The notes under the pieces are model-generated. The model did no database searches and was not told the DNA's origin. It saw only the letters and a program-made list of their open reading frames with translations. 64,000 nucleotides of DNA from Aquimarina atlantica (lineage in GTDB: Bacteria; Bacteroidota; Bacteroidia; Flavobacteriales; Flavobacteriaceae), in the NCBI RefSeq assembly GCF_000626715.1, contig NZ_AQRA01000001.1, positions 248,001 to 312,000 on the forward strand. Reading direction: 5' to 3'. Numbering within the stretch: the stretch's first letter is position 1; each line of letters opens with the position of its first letter. Shown in pieces: positions 26,600 to 35,469 of the stretch. The position numbers were made by a program, and so were the translations under genes.

Positions 26600-26760
26600 A
26601 ATGGTAAATATATTATCAATTCAGAATAAAACTATCAAAAACTATACTAAAATCTATTTTTTATTTAAAATAAAATTAAAAATTAGGGGATTTACCCTGT
26701 AATTGATGCTGTGAGATATAGTATATTGTAGTATTTTTGAGGATACAAAAAAACATATTA

Positions 26761-27603
26761 ATGAGTTCAATAGATTGGAAAACTGTAAAAGAATACGAAG
26801 ATATTACCTATAAAAAATCTGGAGGTGTTGCTAGAATAGCATTTAACAGGCCAAATGTGCGTAATGCTTTTAGGCCAAATACAACAAGCGAACTTTATGA
26901 TGCCTTTTATGATGCGCAAGAAGATACATCTATTGGTGTAGTTTTACTTTCTGCAGAAGGACCTTCAACAAAGGATGGTGTATATAGTTTTTGTAGTGGA
27001 GGAGATCAAAAATCTAGAGGTCACCAGGGATATGTGGGTGATGACGGTAGACACAGATTAAATATCTTAGAAGTACAAAGGCTTATTAGATTCATGCCAA
27101 AAGTTGTTATTGCAGTTGTGCCAGGATGGGCCGTAGGAGGAGGGCATAGCCTTCATGTAGTTTGTGATCTTACTCTGGCAAGTAAAGAACATGCTATTTT
27201 TAAACAAACCGATGCAGATGTTACAAGTTTTGATGGAGGATACGGCTCTGCATATCTGGCAAAGATGGTAGGACAAAAAAAAGCACGTGAAATTTTCTTT
27301 TTAGGAAGAAATTACTCGGCACAAGATGCTTATGAAATGGGAATGGTAAATGCAGTGATTCCTCATGATGACCTTGAAGATACGGCATATGAATGGGCAC
27401 AAGAAATACTTGAGAAATCACCAACATCTATCAAAATGTTAAAATTTGCAATGAATCTTACAGATGATGGTATGGTAGGACAACAGGTATTTGCAGGAGA
27501 AGCAACACGACTGGCATATATGACAGACGAAGCCAAGGAAGGAAGAGATGCGTTTCTTGAAAAGAGAAAACCAGATTTTAAAAACATTAAATGGATGCCT
27601 TAG
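26761..27603 (+). CDS. menB: 1,4-dihydroxy-2-naphthoyl-CoA synthase
   Basis: Crotonase-fold enzyme that cyclises o-succinylbenzoyl-CoA to DHNA-CoA in menaquinone synthesis. The ATG at 26761 is chosen over an upstream TTG (26737) because it gives the normal MenB N-terminus and 280 residues. Visible motifs are YSFCSGGDQKSRG (substrate and oxyanion loop), GWAVGGGHSLH and SFDGGYGSAYLAKMVGQKKA. The segment KQTDADVTSFDGG carries the Asp of the bicarbonate-independent (type II) enzymes, where E. coli has Gly. It lies about 4.5 kb from menD, with unrelated genes between. A TATTTTTG box is at 26732-26739. Confidence 0.95.
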   Translation: MSSIDWKTVKEYEDITYKKSGGVARIAFNRPNVRNAFRPNTTSELYDAFYDAQEDTSIGVVLLSAEGPSTKDGVYSFCSGGDQKSRGHQGYVGDDGRHRLNILEVQRLIRFMPKVVIAVVPGWAVGGGHSLHVVCDLTLASKEHAIFKQTDADVTSFDGGYGSAYLAKMVGQKKAREIFFLGRNYSAQDAYEMGMVNAVIPHDDLEDTAYEWAQEILEKSPTSIKMLKFAMNLTDDGMVGQQVFAGEATRLAYMTDEAKEGRDAFLEKRKPDFKNIKWMP

Positions 27604-27651
27604 TTTTGTAATTATCGATCTTTCCTAAAATAAGAATTACCTTAACATACA

Positions 27652-28467
27652 ATGGATAAGAAAGAAGAAGAGCTTATATCGATGCATTATCAGATGGAAA
27701 AAACTGATATCAAACAGCAACGGCTGGAGGATCGACTTATCTCTATTTCTGAAGATCTGAAGAGAAGTAAAAGAATACGTAATTTTTATTTTATATTTAT
27801 TCTTGTTTTGATGTTGTTGTTAACCGCAGGAAGTCTATATGTGATCCTTGGCAAAAAGGAAAATATTACCCAAATTGACTCTTTAGAAGGAGGAGTGGAC
27901 GTTCAGCGACTTATGTTTGAAAATGATTCTTTACAAAAGGAAGTGAATAAACTTAAAACAGATATTTCTAAATATCAAAATGAAGAATTATCGAATAAAG
28001 CAAATTCAACAACTTCCCTTTCGGGTACTATCGGAGATGTAAAGAAAGAAGAAGAGGATGGTAAAGAAGGGAAATCTAAACTAAAATTTGAAAGGAAATA
28101 TTGTTACATAAATAAGGTGTATAAAAGCAATGATGTTGTTTTTATAGAAGCAGATATTATAGAGTATTATCAGGGTAGAAAAGCAGTTAAAAAAGCTAAA
28201 GAATTAGGGAAAGCTGAGTATGATTTGGATAAAAATGGAGATACATTGTATTTTTTATATAATAATTATTATATTCATAACCAGAGTTCTAAGTCTAAAA
28301 TATTAGAGCTTGACGATAAGGCGAGGGTGAAGATTGAAAATATTAATCAAATTTCTTCCGGTTTTCCATTAAAAGCTTTCCAGAAAGTAATTACAGACAG
28401 ACCTGTTTTAATTTTGGAAATTAGTAATGGAATAGTGTATAAAATAACCGAACAGAAACTCCCTTAA
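27652..28467 (+). CDS. membrane-anchored coiled-coil protein
   Basis: 271-residue protein of unknown function. A cytoplasmic N-terminus (MDKKEEELISMHYQMEK, then basic RLEDRL repeats) is followed by one membrane helix at about 45-66, a coiled coil (about 80-110) and a C-terminal domain with FERKYCYINKVYKSNDVVF and PLKAFQKVITDRPVLILEIS. The next gene encodes a clear paralogue of the first 110 residues. The C-terminal domain here has no SPOR pattern that I can see. The pair lies directly after menB in the same direction. Confidence 0.72.
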   Translation: MDKKEEELISMHYQMEKTDIKQQRLEDRLISISEDLKRSKRIRNFYFIFILVLMLLLTAGSLYVILGKKENITQIDSLEGGVDVQRLMFENDSLQKEVNKLKTDISKYQNEELSNKANSTTSLSGTIGDVKKEEEDGKEGKSKLKFERKYCYINKVYKSNDVVFIEADIIEYYQGRKAVKKAKELGKAEYDLDKNGDTLYFLYNNYYIHNQSSKSKILELDDKARVKIENINQISSGFPLKAFQKVITDRPVLILEISNGIVYKITEQKLP

Positions 28468-28528
28468 GCATTGTTTAAAAAAAATATCTTTAGAATAACT
28501 AACTAAACTTTTGAATCTATCCCCCACA

Positions 28529-29140
28529 ATGAAAGTTATGAAAGATGAGGATCTTCTATCTTTACATTATCAGATAGAAAAAGCCGAAATTAAACAGAAA
28601 AAGCTCGAAGATCTTCTGGATGAAGAGTCTGATAAGCTAAAAAAAAGTAAGAAATCTAATAGGCTATTTGGGTCATTCTCATTAGTTCTATTTTTATTAA
28701 CCATTTTCCTTGTAGCTAATGCTTTTTATTTTAGTAAATCACAATCAAAAAGTAGTAAGGCAGAAAATAACGAGCTTTCTTTGGTAAAGCAAGAACTTAT
28801 CTCTGCTAAGCAGGAATTAGAAGTGTTAAAAAAAGAAAAAGTTAGCCTAAAAGAAATCAAAGATCTATACCTGTATAGAAGTTTGATTAAAAAGGATACT
28901 GTATATTCGGTGCAGTTAAAAGCATTTAGTGCAAAAAACACACCAGCTATTTCTGAGAAATATACAAATGCACTTATTTATAGCGATACTTCGTTCTATA
29001 AAATGAGTTTAGGTATTTTTGAAACCTTGAGCGAAGCCCAGGACTTTAGAAAAACACTTATAGCTTCCGGGTTTGATAAAAGAATATTTGTAATATCTTA
29101 TAAAGACGGAAAACGATTAAAAATAGAAGAATTTCAGTAG
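28529..29140 (+). CDS. membrane-anchored coiled-coil protein with SPOR-like domain
   Basis: 203-residue paralogue of the preceding gene: KDEDLLSLHYQIEKAEIKQK matches the neighbour's N-terminus, followed by a membrane helix (about 47-68), a coiled coil (76-113) and a C-terminal SPOR-like domain (from YSVQLKAF near 126 to the end; LGIFETLSEAQDFRKTL). SPOR domains bind denuded peptidoglycan, often at the division septum. ATGs at 28529 and 28538 are both possible; an upstream TTG at 28511 is unlikely. It ends 4 bp before the convergent E1 gene. Confidence 0.72.
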   Translation: MKVMKDEDLLSLHYQIEKAEIKQKKLEDLLDEESDKLKKSKKSNRLFGSFSLVLFLLTIFLVANAFYFSKSQSKSSKAENNELSLVKQELISAKQELEVLKKEKVSLKEIKDLYLYRSLIKKDTVYSVQLKAFSAKNTPAISEKYTNALIYSDTSFYKMSLGIFETLSEAQDFRKTLIASGFDKRIFVISYKDGKRLKIEEFQ

Positions 29141-29144
29141 CTAA

Positions 29145-31559
29145 TTACCTTAATTTTGGGAAATTAGCTGGATCTGCTTCATTTATAATTTCATACACTT
29201 TTTCGAAAATATCTTCTGTAGAAGGTTTACTAAAGTAATCTCCATCAGTTCCAAAAGCAGGTCTATGTGGTTGTGCACTTAGAGTCTGTGGCTTACTATC
29301 CAGGTATTGATACACGTTTTGTTCATCAATCAATTTGTGTAAAATATATCCAGTCGCACCACCAGGTACATCTTCATCAATAATTAATAATCGGTTTGTT
29401 TTTGCAACACTTTTAACGATATCATGATTTAGATCAAAAGGAAGTAAAGACTGTACATCAATTACTTCGGCATTAATCCCTACGGTTAATAGTTCTTTTG
29501 CTGCTTGCTCAACTAATCGTAATGTAGAACCATATGATACCAAGGTGATATCTGTTCCTTCTTTAACAGTTTCAACAACACCAATTGGTGTTCTTATCTC
29601 AGATAAATTAGAAGGCATCTTTTCTTTTAAGCGGTATCCATTAAGGCATTCTACAACCAAAGCAGGTTCATCACTATCCATTAGTGTATTATAAAAACCT
29701 GCAGCTTTAGTCATATTTCGAGGTACAAGAATATGAATACCTCTTAGTAAATGAATAAGGCCACCCATTTGAGAACCAGAATGCCATATTCCTTCTAGTC
29801 TGTGTCCTCGAGTTCTTATAATTAGAGGAGCTTTTTGTTTTGCAAATGTTCTGTATCGTAATGTAGCAAGATCATCACTTAATCCTTGTACACAATATAA
29901 GATATAATCTAAATATTGAATTTCTGCAATCGGTCTAAGGCCTCGCATAGCCATCCCAATTCCTTGCCCTATTATAGTAGCTTCTCTAATACCGGTATCA
30001 GATACTCTGGTTTCTCCAAACTTTTCCTGAAGCCCTTCAAGTCCTTGATTTACATCACCAATTTTACCACTATCCTCTCCAAAAATAAGAGCTTCGGGAA
30101 TTCTGTTAAATAATTTTTCGAAATTATCTCTTAAAATAACTCTACCATCAACTTGCAGTGCATTGGTATCGTATTGAGCTTTTACTTCATCAATATAAAT
30201 AGCGCTAGAATCATTTTCATTATATAAATGGCTGCTGTATTTTGGTTGAATACGAGCAATGTAATTATTTATCCATTCCTGAAGTGTAGATTTTTCTGCA
30301 AAGTTTTCTTTTGTAATATATTGTAATGTTTTTCTTGTAGCTTCAAGAATATCTTTGCGTATTGGTTCTTCTTTTGAAGCCAAAATATTAACCAGAGGAG
30401 AAATGAAGTTTTTATTAGCACTTTTGCTTTCTACAGATTTAAGAATTTCTAATGCTTCTTTTTGTTCTGACTTAATTTCTGACAGATACGCATTCCAGGC
30501 TTCGGTTTTACCTTTTCTTACTTCTTTTTTAGCAGCTTTTTCAAAATCCAGAAGTTCTTCCGCTGTTGCGATATTATGCTCAATGATCCATTCTTTAAAC
30601 TTTTTGTTGCAATCATATTCACGTTCCCAATTTAAACGCTCTTCGCTTTTGTATCTTTCGTGAGACCCAGAAGTAGAGTGTCCTTGCGGTTGCGTTAATT
30701 CTTTTACATGAATAATAACAGGAATATGTTTTTCGCGTGCTAATTTTTCAGCTTTTTCATAAGTGTCCATTAGGGCAGGGTAGTCCCAACCATTAACTTT
30801 TAAGATTTCATAGCCTTCGTGATTTTCGTCACGTCTAAAACCTTCGAGAATTAAAGAAATATCTTCTTTGGTTGTTTGGTGCTTTGCATGAACAGAGATA
30901 CCGTATTCATCATCCCAAACACTAACCACCATAGGTACCTGTAGCACTCCTCCTGCATTAATAGTCTCCCAAAATAAACCTTCACTGGTACTTGCATTAC
31001 CAATAGTTCCCCAAGCTACTTCATTTCCTTTACTTGAGAAATTAGAATGATTAGAAATGCCTTTTTCGTTACGATACACCTTTGATGCCTGGGCAAGACC
31101 TAGTAACCTGGGCATTTGCCCTGCGGTAGGAGAAATATCTGCACTCGAGTTCTTTTGTTGCACCAGATTTTTCCATGTGCCATCTTCATTTAGACTGTGA
31201 GTAGCAAAATGACCTCCCATTTGTCTTCCCGCCGCAAAAGGTTCTTTGTTGATATCAGTATGAGCGTATAATCCCGCAAAGAATTGTTCTACTGTATATT
31301 GATCAATAGCCATCATAAATGTTTGATCTCTATAGTACCCTGATCTAAAATCACCATTGCGAAAAACTCTGGCCATTGCAAGTTGAGGCAACTCTTTTCC
31401 TCCTCCAAAAATTCCAAACTTAGATTTACCTGTCAATACTTCTCGTCTTCCCAGTAAACTACATTCTCTACTAATTAAAGCTATTTTGTAGTCTCTAAGT
31501 ATTTGATCTCTATATTCTTCGAATGAAATATTAGATGAAGTAATGGTTTCAGGCTGCAT
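29145..31559 (-). CDS. 2-oxoacid dehydrogenase E1, fused alpha and beta subunits
   Basis: Thiamine-diphosphate decarboxylase/dehydrogenase component of a 2-oxoacid (branched-chain type) dehydrogenase complex. The 804 residues join an alpha part (GGGKELPQLAMARVF, GTIGNASTSEGLFWETIN with ThDP-binding features, GHSTSGSHERY) to a beta part starting near 460 (ALIFGEDSGKIGDVNQGLEG, LDYILYCVQGLSDDLATL, RTRGHRLEGIWHSG). The alpha-beta fusion is common in Bacteroidota. It is monocistronic here with no E2 or E3 nearby. A good promoter (31583-31613, minus) lies upstream. Confidence 0.92.
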   Translation of the reverse strand: MQPETITSSNISFEEYRDQILRDYKIALISRECSLLGRREVLTGKSKFGIFGGGKELPQLAMARVFRNGDFRSGYYRDQTFMMAIDQYTVEQFFAGLYAHTDINKEPFAAGRQMGGHFATHSLNEDGTWKNLVQQKNSSADISPTAGQMPRLLGLAQASKVYRNEKGISNHSNFSSKGNEVAWGTIGNASTSEGLFWETINAGGVLQVPMVVSVWDDEYGISVHAKHQTTKEDISLILEGFRRDENHEGYEILKVNGWDYPALMDTYEKAEKLAREKHIPVIIHVKELTQPQGHSTSGSHERYKSEERLNWEREYDCNKKFKEWIIEHNIATAEELLDFEKAAKKEVRKGKTEAWNAYLSEIKSEQKEALEILKSVESKSANKNFISPLVNILASKEEPIRKDILEATRKTLQYITKENFAEKSTLQEWINNYIARIQPKYSSHLYNENDSSAIYIDEVKAQYDTNALQVDGRVILRDNFEKLFNRIPEALIFGEDSGKIGDVNQGLEGLQEKFGETRVSDTGIREATIIGQGIGMAMRGLRPIAEIQYLDYILYCVQGLSDDLATLRYRTFAKQKAPLIIRTRGHRLEGIWHSGSQMGGLIHLLRGIHILVPRNMTKAAGFYNTLMDSDEPALVVECLNGYRLKEKMPSNLSEIRTPIGVVETVKEGTDITLVSYGSTLRLVEQAAKELLTVGINAEVIDVQSLLPFDLNHDIVKSVAKTNRLLIIDEDVPGGATGYILHKLIDEQNVYQYLDSKPQTLSAQPHRPAFGTDGDYFSKPSTEDIFEKVYEIINEADPANFPKLR

Positions 31560-31582
31560 GTGAACGGTGTTTTAATGTTTTG

Positions 31583-31613
31583 CAAATTTAGCTAAAATCC
31601 TAACCATTTGCAA
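31583..31613 (-). promoter_or_regulatory. Bacteroidota-type promoter of the E1 gene
   Basis: On the minus strand TTG (31613-31611) is followed by a 20-nt spacer and TAAATTTG (31590-31583), matching the TTG/TAnnTTTG consensus of flavobacterial promoters. Initiation would fall roughly 10-20 bp before the E1 start codon (31559). Confidence 0.65.
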
Positions 31614-31761
31614 GGCGTAAACTCTTAATTTTTTTGAATATAATTCATTAAAACTGTGTTTTTGTTGATGAATTATAGTTTTTGAGCAGTATTTTAAGGA
31701 TTGGTTAACAAATGTTCAAAATTTTCACATTTGTTTTTTGATTTGGCTTTTTACAAGAACA

Positions 31762-34590
31762 TTAATACCATTCTCTGGTAAAAAGGCCTATTAATGTTTC
31801 TGGACTTAATGTTATAATAAATCGAATTTGCTCTTCGTAATTTGGTTGTGATATTTCCCACCCTTTATTAGAAACTACAGGAAAAAAGACTTCGAAATAA
31901 TCAGCTACTAGACTAAGTCTAATTCCTGCATCATAAACAAATTTTGGAGAGATGTTTTTGTTTTTTACCACCCCTGCATCTCCATATACATAAATCCATT
32001 TCCATATATTGGTATTTGCGTTAAGAGTGGTAATCCATTGATTAGCAAAAGGGTATTCGAGTTGTGACTTAAATCCTCCTTCTGCCAAAATAATCTGTTG
32101 GCTTACCAAACCGGTATCTTCACTACGTCCAAGGTAGTTATAATCGAATAAATAATCTGTGGGCCTGTCTAATGCAAAGCTAAAGAAATCACCATCTTTT
32201 TCTGTATCATTAAAAAGAAAAGACCCTGCGAATAGACGTAAATTTAATTGTCGATTATTAAGAAACAGCTTCCTGTAATTTACAGTAGCTGATAGTTTAC
32301 TAAAGTTTTTTGATATTTGATAATCAATAGTGTATCCTAAAAAATTAGTAAGATTAAAATCAGAATATTTATATCTTACATTAAATACATTATAATCTGG
32401 AGTGGTAACAGGGTTTTCTTTATCCCGATCTCTAAATACATTGATGTTTCTAAGAAGAAGCCTTTGCTTTTTATTAGACCTAAGATCCTCTGGCCTAAAA
32501 TAAAAACTTACAGATGATGAGAATCGTTTAAACAACAAATCGGGAGCATAGCTAAACATACTGCCATTTATCCCATATCGCATTTTGTATAATCCATAAT
32601 CAGAAAGTTGTTGTCTATAAAAAATAGATGCTGACCCCAATAGTCTATTGGATTTGAAACCATATGCAGGGGAGAAGTTATATTCTAGGTTTCTTTTTAT
32701 AAAAGATTTGTTGTAAAACTTTGACGCTAATGTAAAACCATCATATACATTAAACTCGATTTCTGGAATAAAAAATATTTGGGTATACCTGGGATCTTCT
32801 ATATCCTGTAAAAACCTAAACTGTATAGGTTTATTAAATATCCATTTTAGATTTCTGTAATTATTACGTCTGTTTACTTCTGGGATATTCTGATCATAAT
32901 CCAATACCAGTTTACTAATATCTTCATTGGCAATTTTTACTTTTTTGGTCCCTGTGATCCCCATAATCCAGGTTTTAGAAACCATATCTTTTTTTCTAAA
33001 TCCATAAAGAGAAATCGGCATTGTATTATTACCATTATTCTTAATCGTCACTTCGATCGAATCTTTTCCTTTTTTTACAGATTTGATTTTAAAATCAAGC
33101 TTTTCATTGGTTTGCACATAATCCTCAAAAAACCATTCTACATCTAGAGGGGCTATATCGAGAAGTACTTTTTTATACGTATCTGAATTTGTATATTTTA
33201 ATACATTTTGAGTGTAGAAATCTTTAATACTCTGGTCGACAATATTATCATCACCCAGGTAATCTTCCAGATATTTAAATCCTACTCCTGCTTTATATGC
33301 ATTTGCTATATTTTTATTGAATTTTACCAATTCATCTTGTGGTTGTAATAGAGGTTGATCTAAAAACAATCGAGCCATGTTTTTATAAGCTAAGAAATAT
33401 TGATCATTAAAATCCAGATCGGCAGCATGAAACCATCGTATACCGATTACTTTACTCAGTTTACCGATAATTTTCATTTCGGGATAATACTGTTCTGTAT
33501 ATGCCATCATTAAGTAGATGTGTATCGCATCTTTTATCCATGCGTCATATCTGGGATTTATAATAATGGTTCTTTCGAGGTAATTTTCGGTAATAGCCTT
33601 AAGTTGTTTGATTTCAAACTGAAAGCCATCAGGAAAAGGCCTTAATATATCGGGTAATTGGTTTAGTCCATATACAGGGTTACTTTTGTAATCATTTTCA
33701 GAAATTACGATCTTATCAAAAGGGTATGGGCCTAATTTTTTTTGTAAAAATCCAATAATCCTATCAGTTGCTACCGATTTCATTTCTGGCATTAAATCAT
33801 TGTCATCTATATTGCTTATAAACTGAACACCATCAGAAGGGAAACTATAGAAAGAAGATGTTTTTTCTAAGTATAAGTTAGCTTCATTTCTTTTGTTGCC
33901 TTCGAGTTGTATAGTTTTGATAGTTTCATCCTTTGATAGAATGCTATTTTTTTGTTCTAGATCACTAACTATTTCGTAGGTAGAAGGTAAAGTGAAATGA
34001 ATTTGATAATTTGCTATAGGAGCATATAAGTCATCCAGGTTTTTATGGCTATAGATATTCCATTTTGTATCATATACTGCCGGAAGAATATACCAATACT
34101 TTAAACTGAAGTTTCCGTTAGGATGATATCCGTACCTGGTAAATTTGTTACTTGCAATTTTAATTTGATATTTTAAAAGAAAAGTTCGACTTTCTCCTGG
34201 ATAAATAGGCTTAGAAGATTTTATCCATAATATATCCTGGATTCCATCGTGTCGACCCCATTGTAGAGGTCGTGATTCTTTATCACTTATATTTTGAATT
34301 ATAGTTCCTCCTCGTTCTTCGTCTTTGGCAAAATAAAAACGTTTTATAAAATCTTCTGCAAACCTTTTGCCAAGGGGAGTGGTCTTATCAGAGAAGCTAT
34401 TGGCCCAATCATGAAAGAATATTTGTGTAAGCGTATCTTTTGATAAATTCGTATAGGTAACTTTCTGCTCTATAGTTATTATCTTTTTTTTGGCATCTAG
34501 ATTAGCATTTATAATGATATTATGCTGTGCAGACCCTGCGGTAAGCGCAAAAAAGAAAATTATAAAACTATATATTTTTAAAATATTCAA
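31762..34590 (-). CDS. degenerate M1-peptidase-like protein fused to an outer-membrane beta-barrel
   Basis: 942-residue exported protein. A signal peptide (MNILKIYSFIIFFFALTAGS) is followed by an M1-aminopeptidase-like N-terminal beta domain and central region. The expected HEXXH zinc site is absent; the corresponding area reads EIKQLKAITENYLERT and then KDAIHIYLMMAYTEQYYP. A likely membrane beta-barrel of alternating strands covers about residues 620-942, ending in an aromatic (Trp-Tyr), as outer-membrane barrels do. It may be a pseudo-enzyme or a periplasmic adaptor attached to a barrel. The start is TTG; no in-frame ATG precedes the signal peptide. Function unknown. Confidence 0.72.
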   Translation of the reverse strand: MNILKIYSFIIFFFALTAGSAQHNIIINANLDAKKKIITIEQKVTYTNLSKDTLTQIFFHDWANSFSDKTTPLGKRFAEDFIKRFYFAKDEERGGTIIQNISDKESRPLQWGRHDGIQDILWIKSSKPIYPGESRTFLLKYQIKIASNKFTRYGYHPNGNFSLKYWYILPAVYDTKWNIYSHKNLDDLYAPIANYQIHFTLPSTYEIVSDLEQKNSILSKDETIKTIQLEGNKRNEANLYLEKTSSFYSFPSDGVQFISNIDDNDLMPEMKSVATDRIIGFLQKKLGPYPFDKIVISENDYKSNPVYGLNQLPDILRPFPDGFQFEIKQLKAITENYLERTIIINPRYDAWIKDAIHIYLMMAYTEQYYPEMKIIGKLSKVIGIRWFHAADLDFNDQYFLAYKNMARLFLDQPLLQPQDELVKFNKNIANAYKAGVGFKYLEDYLGDDNIVDQSIKDFYTQNVLKYTNSDTYKKVLLDIAPLDVEWFFEDYVQTNEKLDFKIKSVKKGKDSIEVTIKNNGNNTMPISLYGFRKKDMVSKTWIMGITGTKKVKIANEDISKLVLDYDQNIPEVNRRNNYRNLKWIFNKPIQFRFLQDIEDPRYTQIFFIPEIEFNVYDGFTLASKFYNKSFIKRNLEYNFSPAYGFKSNRLLGSASIFYRQQLSDYGLYKMRYGINGSMFSYAPDLLFKRFSSSVSFYFRPEDLRSNKKQRLLLRNINVFRDRDKENPVTTPDYNVFNVRYKYSDFNLTNFLGYTIDYQISKNFSKLSATVNYRKLFLNNRQLNLRLFAGSFLFNDTEKDGDFFSFALDRPTDYLFDYNYLGRSEDTGLVSQQIILAEGGFKSQLEYPFANQWITTLNANTNIWKWIYVYGDAGVVKNKNISPKFVYDAGIRLSLVADYFEVFFPVVSNKGWEISQPNYEEQIRFIITLSPETLIGLFTREWY

Positions 34591-34754
34591 CCTTTATTTT
34601 TAATTAAAAGACGTTTTCTAAGATATAAACCAAAAAGGAATATTGTTACCTATTTGATTTTATCTATTAAAACTTTATTGACTATGGCAGCACTTTATTG
34701 AAATACTCTTCAAAATCGATTTTACATTAATAATTAATTTAATAACAAAATGAA

Positions 34755-35444
34755 TTAGAAATTTGGACTTAAATTATACTGAGTATAAAATTTATCTAAA
34801 ATTTCTAATACTTCACCTGGGGTGTCTACAATATGTATTAGGTCTAAATCCTCTGGGCTTATATTTCCAAACTTTTGAAGCAATGTACTTTTTACCCAAT
34901 CGATTAGTCCACCCCAAAATTCTGTGCTTACCAGTATAATTGGGAATTTTGCAATTTTCTTGGTTTGTATTAATGTTATCGCCTCGAATAACTCATCCAA
35001 AGTTCCAAACCCTCCTGGCATAACTACAAATCCCTGAGAATATTTTACAAACATCACTTTACGCACAAAAAAATAGTCAAAATCCAGGCTTTTGTCGCTA
35101 TCGATATACGGATTATCATGTTGTTCAAAAGGTAGATCTATATTAAGTCCTACAGAAGTTCCTCCTCCCAGATGTGCTCCTTTATTTCCTGCTTCCATTA
35201 TACCGGGACCACCGCCAGTAATAACTCCATAACCCTGATCCACAATTTCTTTGGCAACATCTACAGCTAATTGGTAGTATTTATCATCTGTTTTTGTACG
35301 GGCAGATCCAAAGATAGATACACAAGGTCCTATTTTACTCATTTTTTCAAACCCATTAACAAACTCTCCCATAATCTTGAAGATTGCCCATGAGTCATTT
35401 GTCTTTATTTCATTCCAACCTTTATGGTGTTGCTCTTTTCTCAT
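34755..35444 (-). CDS. LOG-family (TIGR00730) Rossmann-fold protein
   Basis: 229-residue member of the LOG/lysine decarboxylase-like family, whose characterised members are cytokinin-activating phosphoribohydrolases or nucleotide 5'-monophosphate nucleosidases. The signature PGGFGTLDELFE is present, with upstream GSARTKTDDKYYQLA and GGGPGIMEAGNKGAHLGGG. It probably acts on nucleoside monophosphates in the cytoplasm (inference). It lies 25 bp downstream of uvrA in the same direction and may share its transcript. Confidence 0.93.
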   Translation of the reverse strand: MRKEQHHKGWNEIKTNDSWAIFKIMGEFVNGFEKMSKIGPCVSIFGSARTKTDDKYYQLAVDVAKEIVDQGYGVITGGGPGIMEAGNKGAHLGGGTSVGLNIDLPFEQHDNPYIDSDKSLDFDYFFVRKVMFVKYSQGFVVMPGGFGTLDELFEAITLIQTKKIAKFPIILVSTEFWGGLIDWVKSTLLQKFGNISPEDLDLIHIVDTPGEVLEILDKFYTQYNLSPNF

Positions 35445-35469
35445 AAATTTATTTTTTAAATATTGTTAC

